Assembly: GCA_963627215.1 (NCBI GenBank)
Contig: CAVGAH010000071.1
Location: 1-10,625 of the forward strand
Direction of reading: 5' to 3'
DNA length: 10,625 bases
Source: CAKQOE01 sp963627215
GTDB taxonomy: Bacteria; Bacillota; Clostridia; Peptostreptococcales; Anaerovoracaceae
The first letter of the stretch is position 1. Each line of letters starts with the position of its first letter. Positions 1 through 6,092 of this stretch are shown here, piece after piece. Position numbers and translations under genes: made by a program. Under the pieces are notes generated by a model, which saw only the letters and a list, made by a program, of their open reading frames with translations, was not told the origin of the DNA and made no database searches.

Positions 1-19
1 ATTTTTATTTTTATTCTTT

Positions 20-45
20 TTCTGCAAGGCGTTTGCCTTTCAGAA
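20..45 (-). other. Stable stem-loop in leader of leftward transcript
   Basis: Ten base pairs interrupted by one mismatch close a 4-nt loop: TTCTG (20-24) pairs with CAGAA (41-45) and AAGGC (26-30) with GCCTT (35-39). It is not an intrinsic terminator on either strand: the plus strand has T-rich sequence before rather than after the stem, and the minus strand continues into an A-rich tract. It lies about 6 nt after the start point expected from the minus-strand promoter at 58-86, so it would form the 5' end of that RNA. A role as an mRNA-stabilising stem-loop or as part of a structured RNA continuing past the window edge is inference. Confidence 0.5.
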
Positions 46-57
46 GCGAACTCATCA

Positions 58-86
58 ATATTAACAAAACCGCAAAGACTTGTCAA
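58..86 (-). promoter_or_regulatory. Strong sigma-A-type promoter reading out of the left edge
   Basis: On the minus strand the sequence has a perfect -35 box TTGACA (81-86), a 17-bp spacer and a -10 box TAATAT (58-63). Just upstream of the -35 box is an A-rich block (a run of seven A on this strand at 92-98, and more A/T up to about 110) that resembles an UP element. Transcription would start near position 51 and leave the window. Box quality and spacing make this the best promoter in the window. The gene it serves is not visible. Confidence 0.75.
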
Positions 87-172
87 CAGCTTTTTTTAGT
101 TATTTTTCTGATATCCTGTCATTTTACCATAGCCTGTTACTTATCGTTGATCGATGCGATAAATGTCATCTA

Positions 173-946
173 TTACTTGCAATATACAACGACTGTATCG
201 TAATTCATATGACCGCCGAATATTGAAAGGGCGCTGCCTATGGTAACGTCGAGCCTGTCTCCAGCAAGCTCCTTCATACGAGCAAGATCGCCGAAATTTC
301 TGACGCCGCCTGCGTATGTTACAGGTATGCCGTCCCAGCTTCCGAGCAGACTTATGAGTTCTTCGTCTATTCCTGCTGATTTTCCTTCTACATCTACTGC
401 ATGTACAAGGAATTCGTCGCAATAGCCTGCAAGCGCGTCAAGGACTTTATGCGTTACTTCTACATCTGTAAATTTCTGCCAGCGATCTGTTACTATATAG
501 TACTTACCTTCTTTCCTGCGGCAGCTTAAGTCAAGAACTACATGCTCCTTTCCTACAGCAGCTACAAGCTTTTTGAGGTTCTCTACATTTATCTTTCCGT
601 CGCGGAACACATAAGATGTAACTATTACGTGCGATGCTCCCGCAGCTATAAAGCGCGCAGCGTTATCTGCGTTTATACCGCCGCCTATCTGCATGCCTCC
701 CGGAAATGCTCCGAGCGCCAGAAATGCCTGTTCACAGTCTGCTTCGTAATATTCCGAGCCCTCCGGGTTTAACAGTATTATATGCCCGCCGCTCAGTCCG
801 TCATTCCTGTAAAGTTCAGCGTAATACGCGCCGTCATGCTCCGACACGAAATTTTCCTCAGCGCTGTCGCCGTCATCGCGCAGGCTGCTGCCTATTATCT
901 GCTTTACTCTTCCATTATGTATATCTATGCATGGTCTGAATCTCAT
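173..946 (-). CDS. hisA: Eukaryote-type ProFAR isomerase (HisA)
   Basis: 257 aa, full length. It isomerises ProFAR to PRFAR in histidine biosynthesis and is a cytoplasmic TIM barrel. The N-terminus FRPCIDIHNGRVKQ and the block HAVDVEGKSAGID (182-194) match the eukaryotic (yeast His6-like) branch of the family rather than the usual bacterial HisA. The two catalytic aspartates expected for the family are present: Asp8 in CIDIH and Asp139 in VVLDLS. Phosphate-binding loops are seen at QIGGGIN (86-92), YAGGVRN (211-217) and TIGSALSIFGG (235-245). The start at 946 is preceded by GGAGG at 959-963, with a rather long 12-nt spacing, and by a good promoter at 988-1016. No other his gene is adjacent. 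No convincing intrinsic terminator follows the stop. The family call is secure; the isolated setting is the odd feature. Confidence 0.93.
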   Translation of the reverse strand: MRFRPCIDIHNGRVKQIIGSSLRDDGDSAEENFVSEHDGAYYAELYRNDGLSGGHIILLNPEGSEYYEADCEQAFLALGAFPGGMQIGGGINADNAARFIAAGASHVIVTSYVFRDGKINVENLKKLVAAVGKEHVVLDLSCRRKEGKYYIVTDRWQKFTDVEVTHKVLDALAGYCDEFLVHAVDVEGKSAGIDEELISLLGSWDGIPVTYAGGVRNFGDLARMKELAGDRLDVTIGSALSIFGGHMNYDTVVVYCK

Positions 947-958
947 TTTATATTTATG

Positions 959-963
959 CCTCC
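959..963 (-). promoter_or_regulatory. Ribosome binding site of the HisA gene
   Basis: GGAGG on the minus strand, 12 nt before the ATG at 946. It supports that ATG as the start, and so does the family-conserved FRPCIDIH that follows immediately. Confidence 0.7.
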
Positions 964-987
964 GTTATCGCATATCTTCCGTCACAT

Positions 988-1016
988 ATGATACATTAAT
1001 ATTACCCTGCCTGCAA
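988..1016 (-). promoter_or_regulatory. Promoter of the HisA gene
   Basis: On the minus strand TTGCAG (1011-1016) and TATCAT (988-993) are separated by exactly 17 bp. Transcription would begin near 981, giving a leader of about 35 nt that contains the GGAGG at 959-963. The -10 box matches five of six consensus bases; the -35 keeps the TTG core. The placement fits the hisA start well. Confidence 0.6.
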
Positions 1017-1104
1017 TCTTCATTGCGACTTAAACTCAAATATTCAGAAACATACTTCCTGTGTATGTTTTTTATACATCCTGCATTTAAAATACAGAAA
1101 ATAT

Positions 1105-1956
1105 ATGATAAAATTCTTTTCTATGAATGAGAAAATATATAATGTAAGAATAAATAAAAGCGAAGTGCTTCGCTACCTCGGTTACACGCGCCCGCGCGTC
1201 CGTGACGACACAGGTAACACAGATGATCCCGCCGGTGACGGCGGCAGCTACGGCATTGAGCATTCGGGCAGTGATATTGATGCTGCTGTAAACGCGCAGA
1301 TAGATGATTGTATCAAAAAAATAACTTCTGCGGCTCAGCCGAAATACGTATATCGTGTTTTTAATATAGAACGTTTTGACAGAAACGGCGGCAGCAGCTC
1401 CGATGCGCAAAAAGCTTATCAACATACGGACGTAGACAGTGAAAAAATAATGCTCGCCGGGACTTCCGTTGAAATAGCAGGACGTGACGCTGCGCTGCTG
1501 CTCAGAGACTGCAGTGCATGCATCGTAATGGCGGCAACTCTCGGTCAGAAAAGCGAGATGCTGCTGCGCCGGGCGCAGATAACAGATATGACTGAAGCCG
1601 TCATACTTGACAGCTGCGCGAGCAGCGCTATCGAAAGCATATGCGAGCAGCTTAATGATGACCTGCGTTCAGAGTACGAGGCTGCCGGGAAATTTCTGAC
1701 TGACAGGTACAGTCCGGGTTACGGCGATATGCCGCTTACTCTGCAGCCTGAGCTCTGCGGACTTCTTCAGACAGAAAAGCGCATAGGGCTTTCAGTCAGT
1801 CTGGGACTTACGCTCATACCATCGAAATCTGTTACTGCCATCATCGGTATTTCTGACATTCCTCAGAAAATGCGCGAAGTCTCATGTGACTCGTGTCGTC
1901 TGCGCGATACGTGCAAGATACGTGAGGCAGGCGGAAGCTGCGGTAAGAGTAAATGA
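1105..1956 (+). CDS. Stand-alone MetH activation-domain protein
   Basis: 283 aa. Corresponds to the C-terminal reactivation domain of cobalamin-dependent methionine synthase, which binds S-adenosylmethionine and helps reductively methylate oxidised cob(II)alamin. Visible signatures are VLRYLGY near the N-terminus, RYSPGYGD (201-208), which corresponds to the SAM-binding R-x-x-x-G-Y motif of E. coli MetH, and PSKSVTAIIG (239-248). Two hydrophilic inserts look extra for this family: an Asp/Gly/Ser-rich stretch at about 31-58 and FDRNGGSSSDAQKAYQ-rich sequence at about 91-112. The C-terminus has a C-x2-C-x5-C-x8-C pattern (Cys261, 264, 270, 279). The MetH core gene downstream lacks this domain, so the two should act together. 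Neither this ATG nor the in-frame ATG at 1123 (MNEKIYNV) has a clear ribosome binding site, so the start is uncertain by six codons. Confidence 0.88.
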   Translation: MIKFFSMNEKIYNVRINKSEVLRYLGYTRPRVRDDTGNTDDPAGDGGSYGIEHSGSDIDAAVNAQIDDCIKKITSAAQPKYVYRVFNIERFDRNGGSSSDAQKAYQHTDVDSEKIMLAGTSVEIAGRDAALLLRDCSACIVMAATLGQKSEMLLRRAQITDMTEAVILDSCASSAIESICEQLNDDLRSEYEAAGKFLTDRYSPGYGDMPLTLQPELCGLLQTEKRIGLSVSLGLTLIPSKSVTAIIGISDIPQKMREVSCDSCRLRDTCKIREAGGSCGKSK

Positions 1957-2085
1957 GTGGGTATTGCCGTAATGCGGATCAGTCAACAAGCTAATAAGTT
2001 AATAAATAAGTGATAATTAAAAAGTAATTTTAACAGATTTAAAATAAATTATGAAATATGCGCGGTCACCCGCGCGGAGGAAAAT
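1957..2085 (+). promoter_or_regulatory. metH leader with hairpin abutting the ribosome binding site
   Basis: This 129-bp gap separates the activation-protein gene from the MetH core. Most of it is A/T-rich, with no promoter I would defend and no recognisable cobalamin or SAM riboswitch core. At its end GCGCGG (2060-2065) pairs perfectly with CCGCGC (2070-2075) around the 4-nt loop TCAC. The Shine-Dalgarno GGAGG (2076-2080) follows directly, 5 nt before the ATG at 2086. The stem stops exactly where the ribosome binding site begins, so it could influence initiation; that is inference. Confidence 0.5.
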
Positions 2086-4518
2086 ATGACAGCAAGAAAA
2101 CCGCTGCTTGAACAGGCAGCTGACGAAAAACGCATCTTTTATCTCGACGGCGCTATGGGCACGATGCTGCAGGCTGCCGGACTTAAGCTCGGCGAGCGTC
2201 CTGAGGCGCTGTGCATCACTGACCCTGACGTAGTTGAAAACGTTCACAGACTTTATGTTGAGAGCGGAAGCGACATCATATACGCCAATACATTTGGTGC
2301 AAACGCTCACAAGCTCGATGGCACAGGCTACAGCGTCGGCGAAATAATCCCTGCGGCTATAGCCGTAGCGAAGCGCGCCGCAGGCGACAAGGCTTATGTG
2401 GCGCTCGATATCGGACCTATCGGTGAGATGCTCGAGCCTTACGGAACTCTGAGCTTTGAGAGCGCTTACGATATTTATAAGGAAATGATAATCGCGGGAC
2501 GCGACGCAGGTGCTGACCTTATTGTATTTGAAACTATGACAGACCTTTATGAGGTCCGCGCAGGCGTGCTCGCAGCTAAGGAAAATTCTGAGCTTCCTGT
2601 TTTTGTAACTATGTCGTTCGAAAAGAGCGGACGTACTTTTACGGGAACGTGCGTAGAATCAATGGCGTGCGTACTCGAAGGACTCGGCGCTGACGCTGTC
2701 GGCATAAACTGCTCCCTCGGACCTGACGAAATATATCCCATAGCAGAAAGACTTGCTGCTTCTACCGACCTGCCGCTGATAATAAAGGCAAACGCAGGAT
2801 TGCCTGACCCTGAAACGGGTGCATATAACGTAGACGCTGAAGAGTTCGCAGCTTCTATGGAAAAATTTACAAAGCTCGGTCTTAGCTATACCGGCGGCTG
2901 CTGCGGTACTGATCCTGAATATATAAAGTCTGTTATCACTCACCTTTCACCGCTTCCTTTTGAGGACAAGGCTCCTGCCGAGAAAGTCAGCCGCATATGC
3001 ACACCATCGGGAATCGTTACTATCGACCGCGTGCGCATCATCGGCGAGCGTATAAACCCTACAGGCAAGAAGAGATTCCAGCAGGCCCTCAAAGAAGGCG
3101 ATATAGACTACATCCTGAACCAGGGCATACAGCAGATGGACGCAGGTGCAAACATCCTTGATGTAAACGTCGGACTTCCTGAGATAGACGAGCCTGAAAT
3201 GATGGTAAAAGTTGTAAAAAATCTTCAGTCAGTAGTTGACATCCCGCTTCAGATAGATTCTTCCGATGTAAGAGCTATAGAAGCAGGCGTGCGCGCATGC
3301 AACGGCAAGCCTATAGTAAACTCTGTAAACGGCGAGCCTGAGGTGCTGGAAAGAATACTTCCTATTATAAAGAAATACGGCGCAGCTGTCGTAGGCCTGA
3401 CGCTCAACTCTGCCGGCATCCCGCCTACAGCTGAGGAACGCTTCGCTATAGCGGAGCATATCGTAAATACTGCTATGTCGTACGGCATACCTCGTGAGGA
3501 CGTTTTCATCGACTGTCTGACGCTGACTGTTTCTGCACAGCAGGCTGAAGCAGCCGAAACTCTGAAGGCTGTACGCATGGTACGCGAACGCCTGGGCGTT
3601 CACACGGTCCTCGGTGTTTCAAATATTTCATTTGGACTGCCTTACCGTGAGCTCATAAACCATTCGTTCCTCATGCTCGCCATGGGAAGCGGACTCGACC
3701 TGCCGATCATCAATCCGAATGTCGAATCTATGATGAACGCTGTCATGGCCTTCAACGTGCTCAACAATGTCGATAAGGACAGCATGACATACATCGAAAA
3801 ATTTGCCGACTACACTCCGCCGACTGTGGGAGCACCGTCCGGCACGAATGCCTCCGGCGGCACAGCTGCGGCGACCAGGTCGCCCAACGGTCATGCTCCC
3901 GGGAGCATCGAGCATGCCATAGACAAAGGCCTGAAGGAAGAAGCTGCAAACGCTGTGCGCGCGCTTCTCGAAACTACAGACGAAATGACTATAATAAACG
4001 AGCGCCTTATTCCTGCGCTCGACAGCGTAGGTGAGCGTTTTGAAAAAGGAAAAATATTCCTACCACAGCTTCTTAACTCTGCCGCTGCCGCAAATGAAGC
4101 GTTTGAAGTTATAAAGATCCGCATGGCAAAATCGGGCGGCGAATCTGTTTCTAAAGGCAAGATAATACTCGCAACTGTAAAGGGCGATATACATGATATC
4201 GGCAAGAATATCGTAAAGGTCATCCTTGAAAATTACGGCTATACTGTAATAGACCTCGGCAGAGACGTCGACCCGCAGCTTGTTGTCGATACTGCCATTA
4301 AGGAGGATGTAAAGCTCGTCGGACTGTCTGCGCTCATGACTACTACGCTAGTCAGCATGGATGAGACGATACAGGCTATTCGCGCAAGCGGTCATGAATG
4401 TAAAATTATGGTCGGCGGCGCTGTGCTTACTCCTGATTACGCTGAAAAGATGGGCGCAGATTTCTATGCGCGCGATGCTAAGGAATCTGCTGATATAGCT
4501 AAGAAGATCTTCGGTTGA
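2086..4518 (+). CDS. metH: Cobalamin-dependent methionine synthase core, no activation domain
   Basis: 810 aa. Transfers the methyl group of 5-methyltetrahydrofolate to homocysteine through methylcobalamin, giving methionine. Domains in order: homocysteine-binding barrel (about 15-290) with LDGAMGTMLQ and zinc ligands Cys209 (GINCS), Cys272 and Cys273 (GGCCG); pterin-binding barrel (about 310-570) with RIIGERINPTGKK, DVNVGLPE and PLQIDSSD; an unusual Gly/Ala/Thr/Ser-rich linker (about 578-606); helical cap (about 607-685); cobalamin-binding domain (about 690-810) with DIHDIGKNI (701-709), where His703 is the expected lower cobalt ligand, and VGLSALMTTT. It stops after the B12 domain, about 400 residues shorter than E. 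coli MetH, because the activation domain is encoded by the gene upstream. The ATG has a strong GGAGG. A short GC hairpin (4522-4535) without a T-run follows the stop. Confidence 0.95.
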   Translation: MTARKPLLEQAADEKRIFYLDGAMGTMLQAAGLKLGERPEALCITDPDVVENVHRLYVESGSDIIYANTFGANAHKLDGTGYSVGEIIPAAIAVAKRAAGDKAYVALDIGPIGEMLEPYGTLSFESAYDIYKEMIIAGRDAGADLIVFETMTDLYEVRAGVLAAKENSELPVFVTMSFEKSGRTFTGTCVESMACVLEGLGADAVGINCSLGPDEIYPIAERLAASTDLPLIIKANAGLPDPETGAYNVDAEEFAASMEKFTKLGLSYTGGCCGTDPEYIKSVITHLSPLPFEDKAPAEKVSRICTPSGIVTIDRVRIIGERINPTGKKRFQQALKEGDIDYILNQGIQQMDAGANILDVNVGLPEIDEPEMMVKVVKNLQSVVDIPLQIDSSDVRAIEAGVRACNGKPIVNSVNGEPEVLERILPIIKKYGAAVVGLTLNSAGIPPTAEERFAIAEHIVNTAMSYGIPREDVFIDCLTLTVSAQQAEAAETLKAVRMVRERLGVHTVLGVSNISFGLPYRELINHSFLMLAMGSGLDLPIINPNVESMMNAVMAFNVLNNVDKDSMTYIEKFADYTPPTVGAPSGTNASGGTAAATRSPNGHAPGSIEHAIDKGLKEEAANAVRALLETTDEMTIINERLIPALDSVGERFEKGKIFLPQLLNSAAAANEAFEVIKIRMAKSGGESVSKGKIILATVKGDIHDIGKNIVKVILENYGYTVIDLGRDVDPQLVVDTAIKEDVKLVGLSALMTTTLVSMDETIQAIRASGHECKIMVGGAVLTPDYAEKMGADFYARDAKESADIAKKIFG

Positions 4519-4602
4519 TCGGTCGGCGGGCCGACTCGGCGTTAATCGTAATTCATTTGTTTGGCTAAGTATATTATTTTTAATATCAAAAGGTGATTAT
4601 TT
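4519..4602 (+). other. metH-larC intergenic spacer with two small inverted repeats
   Basis: The 84-bp gap holds GTCGG/CCGAC (4522-4526 with 4531-4535) right after the metH stop and ATATTA/TAATAT (4571-4576 with 4581-4586, loop TTTT) before larC. Neither is a convincing terminator: the GC stem has no T-run after it, and the AT stem is weak and followed by CAAAAGG. AAAGGTGA (4588-4595) is the larC ribosome binding site, 7 nt before its ATG. Read-through from metH into larC is plausible but not proven. Confidence 0.35.
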
Positions 4603-5865
4603 ATGAAAACTCTTTATCTTGAATGTAAAATGGGCGCAGCGGGCGATATGCTTACTGCTGCGCTGCTCGAGCTCCTGCCGGACAAGCAGGTGTTTATAGA
4701 TAAAATGAACAGTCTCGGTATACCGGGCGTGGAGGTCTCTGCTACTGAAGCAACTAAGTGCGGTATAAACGGTACGCATATGGTCGTCAAGGTAAACGGC
4801 ATGGAGGAGCATGAATATTTTCACGCTCTTAAGCACGCTCATTCTCATGAGCATGAACACGAACACAGCCATGACCATGTTCATACAGGAATGCATGAGA
4901 TAGGTCACATCATAGCTGACCTTGATATATCAGACAAAGTACGTTCCGACGTTAAAGAAGTATACAAGCTCATAGCTGAAGCTGAGAGCCACGCTCACGG
5001 CATTCCTGTCGACGAAGTACACTTCCACGAGGTCGGCGCTATGGACGCAATTACAGACATCACAGGCGTTTGCATGCTTATGGAAATGATCGCGCCGGAT
5101 AAGGTCATCGCATCGCCTGTACATGTAGGCAGCGGTCACGTGCACTGCACGCACGGAACACTTCCTGTTCCTGCACCTGCTACTGCTCATATACTCCGCG
5201 GTATACCGACTTACAGTGACGGTACTGCGCGCGGAGAGCTCTGCACTCCTACAGGCGCGGCGCTCCTGAAGCATTTTGTAAGTGAATTCCGTGAAATGCC
5301 TGTTATGACAGTTTCTGATATAGGCTACGGCATGGGAATGAAGGATTTTGAACAGGCTAACTGCATAAGGGCAATGCTCGGAGAATGCGGCGGCCCGGTC
5401 ACCCCGTCAGATATTGCACCGTCATACATTGCTGAAGACGGCGGAAGTAGCGATACAGTTATAGAGCTTGCCTGCAATCTCGACGATATGACGCCGGAGG
5501 CTATTGGATTTGCTGTAGGTGCTCTGCTTGACGAGGGTGCGCTCGATGTGTGGACTGAGGCTATAGGTATGAAAAAGAACCGTCCGGGCATAAAGCTCTG
5601 CTGCCTCTGCAGGCCGGAGGACCGTGACCGCATCGTCCGTGCTGTTTTTAAAAATACCACTACTATAGGAATACGCGAATATGAATGCGGCAGATACACG
5701 CTCGACCGCAGCATATCTGAGATAAAAACGCCTTACGGCAGCGTCCGCTCAAAAGTATCGCGCGGCTACGGAGTCGAACGTGAAAAGCCTGAGTATGATG
5801 ATCTTGCGGAGCTCGCACACCGAAACGGTGTATCAATCATAGATATTTTAAAAGAAACTAAATAA
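4603..5865 (+). CDS. larC: Nickel-pincer cofactor biosynthesis protein LarC
   Basis: 420 aa, DUF111/LarC family. LarC is the CTP-dependent enzyme that inserts nickel into the pyridinium dithiocarboxylic acid mononucleotide to finish the nickel-pincer cofactor of lactate racemase and related LarA-type enzymes. Conserved blocks include GAAGDM (11-16), FHEVGAMDAITDI (141-153), GTLPVPAPAT (185-194), ELCTPTGAALL (212-222), CNLDDMTPE (291-299) and NTTTIGIRE (351-359). A histidine-rich loop (70-102) has a histidine at every second residue from 78 to 94. In Lactobacillus plantarum larC is split into two frames joined by programmed frameshifting; here LarC1-like (1-260) and LarC2-like (285-420) parts are one continuous frame, with a short linker at about 262-284. 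No larA, larB or larE is visible. The ATG has AAAGGTGA 7 nt upstream. Confidence 0.93.
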   Translation: MKTLYLECKMGAAGDMLTAALLELLPDKQVFIDKMNSLGIPGVEVSATEATKCGINGTHMVVKVNGMEEHEYFHALKHAHSHEHEHEHSHDHVHTGMHEIGHIIADLDISDKVRSDVKEVYKLIAEAESHAHGIPVDEVHFHEVGAMDAITDITGVCMLMEMIAPDKVIASPVHVGSGHVHCTHGTLPVPAPATAHILRGIPTYSDGTARGELCTPTGAALLKHFVSEFREMPVMTVSDIGYGMGMKDFEQANCIRAMLGECGGPVTPSDIAPSYIAEDGGSSDTVIELACNLDDMTPEAIGFAVGALLDEGALDVWTEAIGMKKNRPGIKLCCLCRPEDRDRIVRAVFKNTTTIGIREYECGRYTLDRSISEIKTPYGSVRSKVSRGYGVEREKPEYDDLAELAHRNGVSIIDILKETK

Positions 5866-5898
5866 ATATATTAATTAATATACTTTTTCGTAAATGCA

Positions 5899-5975
5899 GG
5901 ACGCCGATACAGGCAAGCGGTCATGCAGGTCGCTCCGCTCGTCTGCATGCCCGCCCGCTTTTGGGGCGTCTTTTT
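5899..5975 (+). terminator. Nested-hairpin intrinsic terminator after larC
   Basis: Three stacked stems: outer GACGCC/GGCGTC (5900-5905 with 5965-5970), middle AAGCGG/CCGCTT (5915-5920 with 5955-5960) and inner CATGCAG/CTGCATG (5922-5928 with 5943-5949). Five T follow directly (5971-5975). It starts 34 nt after the larC stop. Its length and internal structure are unusual for a simple terminator. The polarity fits only the plus strand. Confidence 0.8.
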
Positions 5976-6027
5976 GTATTATTAAAAATTACAATAAAGT
6001 ATGCTATTTTGATAATATATCCAGAAT

Positions 6028-6089
6028 AAAAAAACGCATGCATTCGGTCAGACTGTTAATACAGCCATAGGCCTTTTGCATGCGTTTTT
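6028..6089 (-). terminator. Terminator of the surface-protein cluster, possibly bidirectional
   Basis: AAAAACGCATGCA (6030-6042) and TGCATGCGTTTTT (6077-6089) form a perfect 13-bp stem with an 8-bp GC-containing core. On the minus strand the stem begins 3 nt after the SLH-protein stop and ends in a run of seven U (6028-6034). The symmetric A and T flanks mean it could also stop plus-strand transcripts. The 34-nt loop contains a further small stem, CTGT/ACAG (6053-6056 with 6061-6064). Confidence 0.85.
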
Positions 6090-6092
6090 AAA

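Noticed and set aside
141..162. TTATCG/CGATAA inverted repeat downstream of the HisA gene
   Set aside because: Only 6 bp around a 10-nt loop and no U-tract on the minus strand, so it does not support a terminator call.
1048..1073. AAACATAC/GTATGTTT hairpin followed by T residues, resembling a plus-strand terminator
   Set aside because: The stem is almost all A/T and much of the T-run is used in pairing. No plus-strand gene ends before it, since the gene to its left runs the other way. Chance or a weak leader structure is as likely.
1103..1109. TATGAT as a -10 box for the MetH activation gene
   Set aside because: It overlaps the proposed start codon and has CTGCAT at the -35 position. No promoter could be assigned for this gene.
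1957..2085. Possible cobalamin or SAM riboswitch upstream of metH
   Set aside because: The gap is too short and A/T-rich for a cobalamin riboswitch and I cannot find its conserved core or a SAM-box core. Only a 6-bp hairpin next to the ribosome binding site stands out.
3229..3603. Long open frames on the strand opposite metH and larC
   Set aside because: They lie antisense to strongly conserved protein families, lack ribosome binding sites and encode unrecognisable, composition-driven sequences.
4603..5865. Programmed frameshift in larC as in Lactobacillus plantarum
   Set aside because: The reading frame runs unbroken through both the LarC1-like and LarC2-like parts, so no frameshift is needed.
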